DNA from: Oceanicola sp. D3
GTDB taxonomy: Bacteria; Pseudomonadota; Alphaproteobacteria; Rhodobacterales; Rhodobacteraceae
Direction of reading: 5' to 3'
Length of the DNA: 64,000 nucleotides
Assembly (NCBI RefSeq): GCF_006351965.1
Contig: NZ_CP040932.1
Span: 3,534,001-3,598,000 of the forward strand
The stretch's first letter is position 1. Every line of letters starts with the position of its first letter. The notes below the pieces were generated by a model. The model saw only the letters and a list, made by a program, of their open reading frames with translations. It was not told the origin of the DNA and ran no database searches. Made by a program: the position numbers and the translations under genes. Below, in pieces: positions 45,003 to 53,618 of this stretch.

Positions 45003-45746
45003 ATGACATATCACCCCTACTCCCTTCACGGGCGCGAGCGCACTGGGCGCTGGTGCGTAACGTGTGACCACGCAACAAACTTTGTGCCCGCCGAGGTGAA
45101 CGGCGGCAGCCTCGGCCTGCCCGCCGAAGACATGGCCCGCCACATCGCCTTCGATCCCGGTGCTGCCGGTGTTGCGCTTGCGCTGGCCGAGCAGTTGGGC
45201 GGGCCTGCGATCTGCTCAAACTTCTCCCGGCTGGTGATCGACCCGAACCGCGGCGAGGATGATCCGACCCTGCTGATGAAGCTCTATGACGGCACGATCA
45301 TCCCCGGCAACCGCCACGCCGGGCCGGAAGAACTGGAGCGCCGCAAGGCCCTCTGCTACCGCCCCTACCACGACGCGCTGACCGAGCTGCTGGGGGCCCG
45401 CGAGGCCCCGGTGCTCTGCTCGGTCCACAGCTTCACCCCCAAGCTCAAGGGTCGCCCGGCCCGGCCTTGGCAAGTCGGCGTGCTGCACTCCCATGTCGAC
45501 CCGGCCCTCGCCAACGCCCTCATCGCCCGCCTGCGCCGCGAGCCCGACCTCGTGGTGGGCGATAACGAGCCCTACGGCGGCCACCTGCCCGGCGACGCGG
45601 TCGACCGCCACGCCCTGCAACACGGCCGCCCCAACGTGCTGATCGAACTTCGGCAAGACCTGATCGAAACCGACGCCCAGCAAGCCGCCTGGGCCGCGCG
45701 GTTGGCGCCGCTGCTGGAAGAGGCGCTGGAGGCATCGGGGAGATAG
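45003..45746 (+). CDS. N-formylglutamate amidohydrolase family
   Basis: This 247-residue protein has WCVTCDHATNFVPAEV, with the His, SNFSRLVIDPNRGEDDP, and VHSFTPKLKGRPARPW near residues 140-155. These match the FGase family, which includes HutG-type zinc hydrolases of histidine degradation. Nothing nearby belongs to histidine degradation, so the substrate is open. ATG at 44979 is an alternative start. Confidence 0.85.
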   Translation: MTYHPYSLHGRERTGRWCVTCDHATNFVPAEVNGGSLGLPAEDMARHIAFDPGAAGVALALAEQLGGPAICSNFSRLVIDPNRGEDDPTLLMKLYDGTIIPGNRHAGPEELERRKALCYRPYHDALTELLGAREAPVLCSVHSFTPKLKGRPARPWQVGVLHSHVDPALANALIARLRREPDLVVGDNEPYGGHLPGDAVDRHALQHGRPNVLIELRQDLIETDAQQAAWAARLAPLLEEALEASGR

Positions 45747-45887
45747 CGCTTTCACACCCGGCCCAAGAAGGCGACGTAGCTTGCAGGCGCCTAGCCAGCG
45801 CAGCACTGAACATCGGATCAGCTTTGCTGACGGAGCTACCGTTGGACAGTTTGCCCTCAATGTCCGCTTCAGAATTGACGCGATACG

Positions 45888-46316
45888 CTACTCTAGCAAT
45901 TGTTCAGGAGCGACTATCTTCAAATAAATGAATGCACCGCCGAACATCGTTCCCAAGAAACCGACAATAAAGGCCGTATTGATGCTCAGCCCAAGTTCCG
46001 TGAGCACCAATAGTCCAAGGGACCAAATGAGGAAGGCCACATAAAGTACCAGAGCCCCAACGAAACGGGCTTGGCGCCTCGTCACTAGATTGGCCGTGAG
46101 GTAGGCTGCCAGAAACGGGAACCACGTTTCAGCCACGTGACTTAAATAGTGGAGTTCTGCTGATGCTCCACTCGGATATGACCAGCCTGTGAACAGACCC
46201 AAAATCGGATACTCCCACGGTACAATCGGATTTGTGGCCTCGATCACACCAAACCCAAGCCAAATGAAGAAGCCAACGAAGAATGACGCCGTGTAGGCCA
46301 GAAGGCTCTTTTTCAC
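45888..46316 (-). CDS. Low-GC membrane protein
   Basis: The protein of about 142 residues has four hydrophobic stretches (LAYTASFFVGFFIWLGFGV, WFPFLAAYLTANLV, FVGALVLYVAFLIWSLGLLV, TAFIVGFLGTMFGGAFIYLK). The GTG at 46316 follows AAGGAG; a GTG at 46325 overlaps that site. The gene is visibly poorer in GC than its neighbours (26 of 60 bases at 45901-45960), pointing to acquisition from elsewhere. No family is recognised. A frame ending in its start region (46313-46522 minus) may encode a small partner but is weak. Confidence 0.65.
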   Translation of the reverse strand: MKKSLLAYTASFFVGFFIWLGFGVIEATNPIVPWEYPILGLFTGWSYPSGASAELHYLSHVAETWFPFLAAYLTANLVTRRQARFVGALVLYVAFLIWSLGLLVLTELGLSINTAFIVGFLGTMFGGAFIYLKIVAPEQLLE

Positions 46317-46548
46317 TTTACCCACGCTCCTTGCGTTGCAAATCCCAAGAGCACACCGAAAAATGTGCTCGCAGTCGCAGGACTGGAAAAGCAGTATCTG
46401 ACATTCATTCGAAGCGCAGCATCGGTCACCTTGGGCTCATAGCTGTCTTCCGCGTTGCCTCTGCCCCCAATGACGGCAAACCAACTGCCTTCACCCCTTG
46501 CTTCCACCGCGACCAAGCCCATTCTCTACCCCAACAAGGAGGATCCCC

Positions 46549-46857
46549 ATGGACGACGCCACCCGCACCGAGCTTGAAGCCGCCGCCTTCCGGACGCTGC
46601 AAAAGCACCTGATGGAAAAGCGCACTGACGTGCAGAACATCGACCTGATGAACCTCGCCGGGTTCTGCCGCAACTGCCTGTCGCGATGGATGCAGGAAGC
46701 CGCCGCCGAGCGCGGCATCGAGATGGGCAAGGAAGAGGCCCGCGAGCTGTTTTACGGCATGCCCTACGGCGACTGGAAAGCGCAGCAGCCCGAGGCGAAC
46801 GACAGTCAGAAAGAGGCGTTCAAAACCGCCTTTGAAGAGAACGTCGGCAAGGGCTGA
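46549..46857 (+). CDS. DUF1244 family protein
   Basis: This 102-residue protein has HLMEKRTDVQNIDLMNLAGFCRNCLSRW (Cys pair in FCRNC) and EARELFYGMPYGDWKAQQ. It matches the DUF1244 family, common and unstudied in proteobacteria. AAGGAGG precedes the ATG. It converges with the secreted hydrolase gene. Confidence 0.88.
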   Translation: MDDATRTELEAAAFRTLQKHLMEKRTDVQNIDLMNLAGFCRNCLSRWMQEAAAERGIEMGKEEARELFYGMPYGDWKAQQPEANDSQKEAFKTAFEENVGKG

Positions 46858-46880
46858 GCCCCCGCCGACGCTGAAGCTTG

Positions 46881-46904
46881 GGGCGGGCACGCATGCGCCC
46901 GCCC
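46881..46904. terminator. Bidirectional hairpin between DUF1244 and the hydrolase
   Basis: The stem GGGCGGGC / GCCCGCCC is perfect with an 8-base loop, lying between two convergent genes. There is no T run on either side. Confidence 0.6.
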
Positions 46905-46913
46905 GCGCCCCTG

Positions 46914-48830
46914 TTACTGCGCCGCGGCGTTCAGCGCCGGGGCCTCGCTGACCACAAGGTCAACGTCGGCTTCCAGCATCAACCGCTTGTCGACGAGCGA
47001 CTCTGCAGCCGCCTCGATGGCCGCCTTATAGGCCGCCTCATCGGTATAGCGCGCCGCGATTGGCTGGCGGCTGTCTCCCTCTGCCGCCTCGGCGGGGAAG
47101 GGCAGGAAGCTGCCGGTCAGGCTGCACAGCTCGCCATCGGCAAAGCCCTCGCTGCGCAGGTTCCAGCCCATGTAGGTGCCCGTCGGCACCGCCACATAGG
47201 GCAGCTTCACGCCAACCTCGGCGATCCCGTCCGCATCCAGCGCGGGCACCATCAGCGCATAGGCCTCGCCCTCGGCTGGCGGGTTGGAGCCGTGATCCAT
47301 CACGTGCAGATCGTTCGGCTCAGGCTCCGGCGTGCCGCCCGGAAGCTGTGGCAGCGCCAGCTTGTCAGGGCTCGCCAGCCCCTCGCCACCAAGGCCGGGA
47401 AAGGCGCTTTGCGGCGGCTCGGTGCCCTCGCGCACCCAATCCTCCAGTGCAACCTCAAGCGCACGCAGCACCGGCGCGGGGCTGAGGGGGTTGGTCATGT
47501 AGTCACAGGTGCTCGCCTCGCCCGGCGCACCGCCCCAACCGTTAAAATGCGGCGCCCCGGCCAGATAATACAGCCGGACGTTCTCGGGCATCTCCAGCGG
47601 CGTGCCGTCCGGCGCGGTTGACACCAGCGAGGACCGGCCCTGCCAAAACTCGGTGTCGGTATCCACATGCATGATCTTGGGGCAGGTCTCGCTCGCCGTG
47701 CAGGTGGCCAGAATGCTGTCGGTCTGTCCGGTCAGCGGATCGCTGGTTTCGGCGTAGGAAAACGGAAACTGATCGCCCGGATAGTCATGGTCTTCATGCG
47801 CGCGAGAGTAGCGCCCGGCCAAAGCGAAGCGGTAGTTGGTGAAGGTCTTGCGCGACCCGGCGATATGCACGATCGCCCCGTCAAACACCGTGTTGCCCGC
47901 TTCATCCGCGTTGAAGCCCTGATAGATCAGGTCGCGCATGAACCGCCCGGATTGCGAGATGCCGATCCCCAGCGCCTCGGTGATCTCGCCCGTCGGACGC
48001 TCGGCCTCTGTGCCGGTGTTGCCACGCAGGAAAGACACGACATCGCTCACCGCGACAAAGCCGAGTGCCGCTGGCACCGCCTCGCTCGCCGGGTAGACGA
48101 AATCATAGATCGCGCCGCCGTCCACGCCCTCGGGCCGGGTGATCTCTACCGTGCGTTCGTCGATGTAGCGAAAGCTCAGGCCCTCCGGCGTTTCGCGCGG
48201 TGAGTCGGTGTCGGCGCGCACGGTCAGCGTGGCCTTGGCCGGGTCCATATCCGCCGCCGGGTAGGTCAGTGTTCCGGTGCTCACGGTCTCGCCGTCGTCA
48301 AAGATGAACTGCTCGCGCGACTGGCCCGTTACGCCCTCAGCCGTCGGCAGGTTGAGGTTCAGAAAATCCTCGCCCAGATGGGTCTGCCAGCCACTCCAGA
48401 CCAGCGTGTGCCCCCGGTTCATCAGAAAGCCGTCGCCCGGCTTGCTGATATCAAAGCCCGAGCCGCCCGGTGACAGGTTCAGCCCCATGAACGACAGGTT
48501 ACGCCCACGGTTCACCACCTCGTAAAACAGCACGCCAGAGCCCTCGCCCGCCGGGCGCAGGATCGCCACCTCGGCGGTAAACTCCACCATCCCCGCGTCA
48601 TTCGTTGGCACCTTGTCGAGATCGACGATCCCGGCGGCGCGCTCCGATGTCGGGTCGATGGCAATGGTCGCCAGCGCGTCGATCCGCTCATAGGCGCCCG
48701 CGTCGCCAAAACTCTGCCCTTCGAAGGCCGGGGCCTGTGATGTGATCTCGAACTTGGTGACCTCGCCGGATGCAAGGCCCGGCGCAAGCGCCAGCATGGT
48801 CGTGCCAGCCAGTCGTGCGAATAATGTCAT
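46914..48830 (-). CDS. Secreted alpha/beta hydrolase domain protein
   Basis: This 638-residue protein has an N-terminal signal peptide (MTLFARLAGTTMLALAPGLA, cleaved near ASG) and an alpha/beta hydrolase domain with nucleophile GISQSGRFMRDLIYQGFN. It also has LVWSGWQTHLGEDFL and a His in AGAPHFNGWGG. It matches the large 'alpha/beta hydrolase domain' family, often acting on esters; the substrate is unknown. The ATG at 48830 begins the signal peptide; the frame extends upstream without it. A GntR-like dyad lies about 200 bp upstream. Confidence 0.82.
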   Translation of the reverse strand: MTLFARLAGTTMLALAPGLASGEVTKFEITSQAPAFEGQSFGDAGAYERIDALATIAIDPTSERAAGIVDLDKVPTNDAGMVEFTAEVAILRPAGEGSGVLFYEVVNRGRNLSFMGLNLSPGGSGFDISKPGDGFLMNRGHTLVWSGWQTHLGEDFLNLNLPTAEGVTGQSREQFIFDDGETVSTGTLTYPAADMDPAKATLTVRADTDSPRETPEGLSFRYIDERTVEITRPEGVDGGAIYDFVYPASEAVPAALGFVAVSDVVSFLRGNTGTEAERPTGEITEALGIGISQSGRFMRDLIYQGFNADEAGNTVFDGAIVHIAGSRKTFTNYRFALAGRYSRAHEDHDYPGDQFPFSYAETSDPLTGQTDSILATCTASETCPKIMHVDTDTEFWQGRSSLVSTAPDGTPLEMPENVRLYYLAGAPHFNGWGGAPGEASTCDYMTNPLSPAPVLRALEVALEDWVREGTEPPQSAFPGLGGEGLASPDKLALPQLPGGTPEPEPNDLHVMDHGSNPPAEGEAYALMVPALDADGIAEVGVKLPYVAVPTGTYMGWNLRSEGFADGELCSLTGSFLPFPAEAAEGDSRQPIAARYTDEAAYKAAIEAAAESLVDKRLMLEADVDLVVSEAPALNAAAQ

Positions 48831-49344
48831 GAGGTATCCTCCCTCTGATTGTGTGCGGTGGGCCTGGTCCTGCGCGCCTTTCCGGCGTCTTTCGGGAGCC
48901 GCCCGGAAATGGCGCAACAACACGCACCATCGCCCCGTGGGCGGCCCATCCGCCTATCCGCGCCCTCCCATCGCTCGGATAAACATCACCACTCCCGCAC
49001 AACCTATCGGGGCATAGTTAACTCGACAACGTTTTTGTATACAAAATGATAACAATTGCATCCGTGCGGCGGATTATTGCCTACAATCACTTCTCGATTG
49101 ATTTGAACCCGAGCCGCGCCGCGAGGCAGGCGCACCCCAAAGGAGCAGCCAAACTCACAGCGCTGTTTTGAATGTGCGAAAGTGTGAGGCGGGCAGCCAG
49201 TCGCGCCGCCCCATTGGGCCAACGAGCGCCTAGCCCCTTAACCAGCGGCCACGCAGGCCTCAGCACGCAGGCGCAACGCCTCGCACCCCGCACGCCTCAG
49301 CAGTCTTACGAAAAGGCAAAAAGCCCGGCCGCCAACGCCAAGCC
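48831..49344. other. Gene-free 514-bp region
   Basis: It holds the AT-rich dyad at 49033-49046 and otherwise no convincing gene: the open frames are short and without conserved features. It may contain the hydrolase promoter and the 3' tail of the HHH gene's transcript. Confidence 0.55.
49033..49046. promoter_or_regulatory. Perfect palindrome TTTTGTATACAAAA, GntR-like operator
   Basis: A 14-bp perfect palindrome centred on GTATAC lies about 200 bp upstream of the secreted hydrolase start. The TTGTATACAA core has the spacing of FadR-type GntR operators. No GntR gene is in the window. Confidence 0.5.
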
Positions 49345-50073
49345 TCAGTCGTAAAGGCCGCCCCGGTCGACTCGCTTCGAAAAGGCCGTTTCCTCACCAG
49401 CGGCAAGCACCTTGGCCTGCTCCACCCAGTTGTCACGGCTCACCCGGCCCTTGAAGCCAACGAGGTTGGCATTGACCCATGCCACCTCCTCGTCAGTCCA
49501 TCCGGCGATCTGGTCGTAGTGATAAAAGCCCATCTCGTGCAGCAACTGCTCCAGCTTCTTGCCCACACCCTTGATCTTCTTCAGGTCATCCGGCGCGCCT
49601 TCGCGGGGGGCATCGAGGGTGGCGGGGGCGCTGCCCTCTTCGGTGCCCTCACGCACCCCATCGCCATCGAAATCGGGCGTGGCGTCTTCCGCCGGCTCTG
49701 CGGGCGTGCCCGAGGTTTCGTCAAAGGCGCGAATCTCGTCATCCTCGGCCTCGAAGGCCGGAAGCGGGGCTGTGAAGGCGGCCTCGCCGCGCAGCTCGTC
49801 AAGCTCGCCTTCCATCTCCTTCATCCGCGCGTCTTTCTTCTCGCCATCCGAGCGGCAGCGATCCAGCCGGGCCAGCAGCTCGTCGCGCTCGGCGCGCAGC
49901 CGGTGCTCATTGGCGCGGGCCTGATCGAAGGCCACCTGATCCACCTCCTCGCCTGCCTCGGCCAGAGGCTCGGATTTGCCCCAGATGATCCAACCCGCCA
50001 CCAGCCCAACAAGGGCGGCAAGGGCCAGCAACAGCCAGATTTCGGTGAGCAGAAAGCCCCAGTTCTGAAACAT
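49345..50073 (-). CDS. Membrane-anchored helix-hairpin-helix protein
   Basis: The protein has 242 residues. A single helix (EIWLLLALAALVGLVAGWII) is followed by a coiled coil (residues 40-95), an acidic region with DFDGDGVREG (calcium-binding DxDxDG pattern), and a C-terminal HHH domain (DDLKKIKGVGKKLEQLLHEM, then YDQIAGWTDEEVAWVNANLV). The HHH part resembles that found fused to ribosomal or nucleic-acid proteins. It starts 13 bp after the OmpA-family gene and is cotranscribed with it. The role is unknown. Confidence 0.8.
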   Translation of the reverse strand: MFQNWGFLLTEIWLLLALAALVGLVAGWIIWGKSEPLAEAGEEVDQVAFDQARANEHRLRAERDELLARLDRCRSDGEKKDARMKEMEGELDELRGEAAFTAPLPAFEAEDDEIRAFDETSGTPAEPAEDATPDFDGDGVREGTEEGSAPATLDAPREGAPDDLKKIKGVGKKLEQLLHEMGFYHYDQIAGWTDEEVAWVNANLVGFKGRVSRDNWVEQAKVLAAGEETAFSKRVDRGGLYD

Positions 50074-50086
50074 CTCGCGTCCTTCT

Positions 50087-52609
50087 CTAGTCTTTCCACG
50101 CGAGGGTGGTGCGCCGGTTGCGGGCGCGGCCCTCTGCGGTGTCATTGTCGGCCACCGGCTCGTCAGCGCCGTGGCCTGTGGCCTCCAGCACGCGCTCCGG
50201 TACACCACGGGCGGCCAGCGCCTCGGCCACAACCTCGGCCCGCTTCTGGCTCAGCGCCCTGTTGCTTTCCGGGTTTCCGGTGGCATCGGTGTGACCGCCG
50301 AGCGCCAGCGTCAGCCCCGCCGCGCCACACTCCAGCGCCACCGCCGCCACGGCATTGACCGCCCGGAACGAGGCCGCATCAAGCCGGAAGGCCCCGGTGA
50401 CAAAGCCAATCCGCTCCCCCTCCAGCGCCGCCTGCGTGGCCGCGTTGCAGCCCTCAACGGTGGTCTCGAAGCCGCTCACAACCGGCAGCCATATGCCACC
50501 CGAAAGGCGCTGCTGCGCACCAAGCGCCGGGTTGTCGCGCAAATCGCCCTCGGCAGCGCCCTCGGCATCCGCAACGGCCAGTGTCACCTCGCCGCCCAGC
50601 GCCTCGGCCAACTGGCTCTGCAACAGCGCGCCATCCACGCCCGGGCTTGCGGTAACATCGGCGCGCACCGTGCCCCCCTCGCCCAGCACCAGCTGCACCG
50701 CCTCAAGCTCGCCCATCCAGGGCGCGAGCGCCGCCAGCGCCTGCCGCATCGGCGCGGCGCCGGTTTCGTCATCGCGCGATTGGCCCGGCGTGCCCGCCAG
50801 CCTGTCCAGCCCGGAGAGGGCCGCAATGTCTGGCGGGGTGATCCCGGCAGGGAGTTTGCCGCTGAGCGCACCGCCCTCTGCGACGGAGTAGGAGAAGGTA
50901 AAGCCCGGTGGCGTGCCGTCATCCACCAGATCCAGCGCCAGCGCGGGCGCAAACCCCTCGGGCAGCGCGGTCAGCGCCGCCTCGGCCTCTGCGGCGGCCT
51001 GCGGGTCATCGGCCTCGCCCTCGATGTCTACCGCGCCTTCGCGCACCGTCAGCCTGCCGGTGTTCAGCACAGAAAGCGCCGCCAGCCCGGGGGGCACCGC
51101 ATCTGCAAAGCCATGCGCCTCGCCGCCGATCCGCGCCACTGCAACCTCACCGGCCTCCAGCGCGTCCACCCCGGCGGCGGCGGCATAGTCAAAGCCCTCC
51201 AGCACCGCCGGCACCTTGCCAGAGACCTTCCACGCGCCGTCCACCGGTTTCTCGACGACAAGCGCAAAGGGCGCGCCATCGTCTTCCACGTCAATCTGGA
51301 TCGACATCGGCATGCTGCCTGTCACCGGCATCAGCGCCGCCTCGGCCTCCGCTGCCGCATCCGGCGTCGCGGCCAGCGCCACAAAGGAGAGCCCCTCCGG
51401 GGAAAGCGCAACATCTGCCGTCTTCACGGCGGCTACGGCCTTCAGCGCGGCGCGGGCGGCGAGGGTGAATGTCTCTTCTTCCGCCCCGATCCGCGCCATC
51501 GCCAAATCGCCGCGCGGCTCCTGTCCAGCCAGCGCCACAAGGTCATCCTCGGCCATCGCGGCGGGCAGCTTGCCACTGGCCTGTAGCCCGCTGGCCGATT
51601 TTCGCAGGGTCAGGGCATAGGGCTTGCCGTCGTCGTTCAGCTCCAGCTCAACCAGCGGCGTAAAGCCCTCGGGCAGGCCTTCCAGCTCGGCCCGCGCCGC
51701 TGCGGCGGCCTCCGGGTCTGCCGCAAGGCCGGTCAGCGCCAGCGTCTGCCCTTCAATCCGCAGCCGCCCGCGCATCAAGCGCGACAGCGCCGTCATTCCG
51801 GCCTGCGCCGCCCCGGCAAAATCCGCCTCGCCCTCGCCGATCCGCGACACCGCAATATCGCCAGCGACCGGCGCGCCATAGGCGGTGTCGAGGTCCAGCG
51901 GGTCCACCGCCGCGGGCAGCTTTCCGCCCTTCCACGTCACATTGCCGCCCTCGGCCTCGATATCCAGTGCGAATGGGGTGCCATCGTCCAGCGTGGTCAG
52001 GTCCACCTCTGCCGTCCAGCCCTCGGGCAACACCACCAGCGGGGCCTCTGCGGCGGCCTGTTCCGTCGGCGTGGTGACAACGCCGCTCAGCGCAATCGTC
52101 TGCCCCTCCAGCACAACCTGCCCGCGCTCCAACGGCAACAGCGCCTGCGTGCCGGCCAGTGCGGCATCGCCCCAACCCGCCGGGGCACCGCCTGCCAGCT
52201 CCAGCTCACCGGCGGCCTCCGCACCGATCTTCTCGGCCAGCGCCGCGCGCGCCGCTTCCGATGCAACATGGCCCTTCCAGACAGGGCCGCCCGGCCCCTT
52301 TGCCCCGCGCAGGGTGAACGGGTCGGCCAGTGGAAGAATATCAGCCTGCGAGCGCACCACGCGGCGGCCCGGCACGGCATCCAGCGCGGCCATCACGCGG
52401 GCATGTTCCGCCTCGCTGTCGGCCACGCCCGAAAGCACGATGTCCCGGCCCCGCGCCGTTGCAGAAAGCCCGTGAACCGAGCCCTGCACCGCCGCAGCCG
52501 CCTGCGCGTTTATCCTCTCTTCGATCGAAGGTGCGGGCCGTGCTCCGGCATAAAGCCCCAGCACCAGCACACCGCCCACCAGAACTGCCCCGCCCAAGAG
52601 CTTGCGCAC
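50087..52609 (-). CDS. Large OmpA-family protein with tandem repeats
   Basis: The protein has 840 residues. A signal anchor (LLGGAVLVGGVLVLGLYAGA) and a BON-like segment (residues about 30-95, INAQAAAAVQGSVHG, then VLSGVADSEAEHARV) lead into about five tandem repeats of 115-125 residues (roughly 95-690). Each has a GKLPA-type turn, an ARIG-type strand and a final DDGxPxAL-type motif. A C-terminal OmpA domain follows (LALGGHTDATGNPESNRALS, then HGADEPVADNDTAEGRARNR), which binds peptidoglycan. It is probably a periplasmic linker or adhesin between envelope layers. It is upstream of, and coupled to, the HHH gene. Confidence 0.85.
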   Translation of the reverse strand: MRKLLGGAVLVGGVLVLGLYAGARPAPSIEERINAQAAAAVQGSVHGLSATARGRDIVLSGVADSEAEHARVMAALDAVPGRRVVRSQADILPLADPFTLRGAKGPGGPVWKGHVASEAARAALAEKIGAEAAGELELAGGAPAGWGDAALAGTQALLPLERGQVVLEGQTIALSGVVTTPTEQAAAEAPLVVLPEGWTAEVDLTTLDDGTPFALDIEAEGGNVTWKGGKLPAAVDPLDLDTAYGAPVAGDIAVSRIGEGEADFAGAAQAGMTALSRLMRGRLRIEGQTLALTGLAADPEAAAAARAELEGLPEGFTPLVELELNDDGKPYALTLRKSASGLQASGKLPAAMAEDDLVALAGQEPRGDLAMARIGAEEETFTLAARAALKAVAAVKTADVALSPEGLSFVALAATPDAAAEAEAALMPVTGSMPMSIQIDVEDDGAPFALVVEKPVDGAWKVSGKVPAVLEGFDYAAAAGVDALEAGEVAVARIGGEAHGFADAVPPGLAALSVLNTGRLTVREGAVDIEGEADDPQAAAEAEAALTALPEGFAPALALDLVDDGTPPGFTFSYSVAEGGALSGKLPAGITPPDIAALSGLDRLAGTPGQSRDDETGAAPMRQALAALAPWMGELEAVQLVLGEGGTVRADVTASPGVDGALLQSQLAEALGGEVTLAVADAEGAAEGDLRDNPALGAQQRLSGGIWLPVVSGFETTVEGCNAATQAALEGERIGFVTGAFRLDAASFRAVNAVAAVALECGAAGLTLALGGHTDATGNPESNRALSQKRAEVVAEALAARGVPERVLEATGHGADEPVADNDTAEGRARNRRTTLAWKD

Positions 52610-52763
52610 GTTTCAAAATCTCCCGGTTCTCAAATCAACGCCTCGGCGTGGCCGCATGGTGCCCGCAAGCCACCCCAAAGTGCAAGGCCAAAGCCCGGCA
52701 CAGGGGCAGCCGGAACACGCCGCAGCGGCGCGGGAGAGCAGGCGGCGCGCCCTGCGCCGGGCG

Positions 52764-53618
52764 CTACACCGCGGCCTTCTTCATTTCGTCGATGTAGATC
52801 TCGCGCAGACGCGTAGCCACCGGCCCGGGCTTGCCCTCGCCCACCGGTGCGCCGTCCACCGAAACCACCGGCATCACGAAGGCCGAGGCCGAGGTGACAA
52901 AGGCCTCATCCGCACCCTGCGCCTCTTCGATGGTAAAGGGCCGCTCCTCCACCTTCATCTGCGCCTCACGGGCAAAGCGCAGCACGGCAGCGCGGGTGAT
53001 CCCGTGCAAGATCTCGGTGCCGAGCTGGCGGGTGATGATGGTGCCGCCCTTGACGATATAGGCGTTGTTCGAGGTGCCCTCGGTCACTGCGCCATCTTCC
53101 ACCATCCATGCGTCATCGGCGCCCGCCTTCTTGGCCGCCATCTTGCCCATCGACGGGTAAAGCAGCTGCACGGTCTTGATATCGCGCCGCCCCCAACGCT
53201 CGTCGGGGATAGAGACAACGCTGATCCCCTTGCCCGCCACCGGGCTCTCGGCGATCTGCTTTTCCTGGTGGAACAGCACCAGCGTTGGCGCGGTGCCCTC
53301 GGGCGGAAAGGCAAAATCACGATCCGCCGCGCCGCGCGTTACCTGAAGGTAGATCATCCCCTCCTCCAGCCCGTTTTTCGCGATCAACTCGCGGTGAATG
53401 CCCAGCAGCTCCTCTTCGGTGCAGGGCGGTGTCATCTCCAGCTCGGCCATCGAGCGCCAGAGCCGCTTGGCGTGGCCGCCAAAATCCACCAGCTTGCCGC
53501 CTAGAACGGTTGTCACCTCATAAACGCCATCGGCAAAGAGAAACCCCCGGTCGAAGACCGAAACCTTGGCCTCCTCTTCCGGCAGATACTCTCCGTTCAC
53601 ATAGACGATCCGGCTCAT
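52764..53618 (-). CDS. dat: D-amino acid aminotransferase (fold type IV)
   Basis: This 284-residue PLP enzyme has MSRIVYVNGEYLPEEEAKVS, VFDRGFLFADGVYEVT (D-alanine aminotransferase type), the PLP-Lys in DIKTVQLLYPSMGKMAAK, and EGTSNNAYIVKGG, TEILHGITRAAVL. The family includes D-Ala transaminases and branched-chain ones; the FDRGFLFADGVYEV stretch favours D-amino acid specificity. It is the last gene of the dgcN-dgcA-phosphoesterase-LRR run, overlapping the previous gene by 4 bp. Confidence 0.85.
   Translation of the reverse strand: MSRIVYVNGEYLPEEEAKVSVFDRGFLFADGVYEVTTVLGGKLVDFGGHAKRLWRSMAELEMTPPCTEEELLGIHRELIAKNGLEEGMIYLQVTRGAADRDFAFPPEGTAPTLVLFHQEKQIAESPVAGKGISVVSIPDERWGRRDIKTVQLLYPSMGKMAAKKAGADDAWMVEDGAVTEGTSNNAYIVKGGTIITRQLGTEILHGITRAAVLRFAREAQMKVEERPFTIEEAQGADEAFVTSASAFVMPVVSVDGAPVGEGKPGPVATRLREIYIDEMKKAAV

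Noticed and set aside
46313-46522. 69-residue minus-strand frame upstream of the low-GC gene
   Set aside because: It has one hydrophobic patch but no clear start signal; it is kept only as a possibility in the neighbour's entry.
49095-49125. GATTTGAACCC resembling a reverse T-loop of a tRNA
   Set aside because: The flanking bases cannot form the T stem, and no acceptor or anticodon arms are present.
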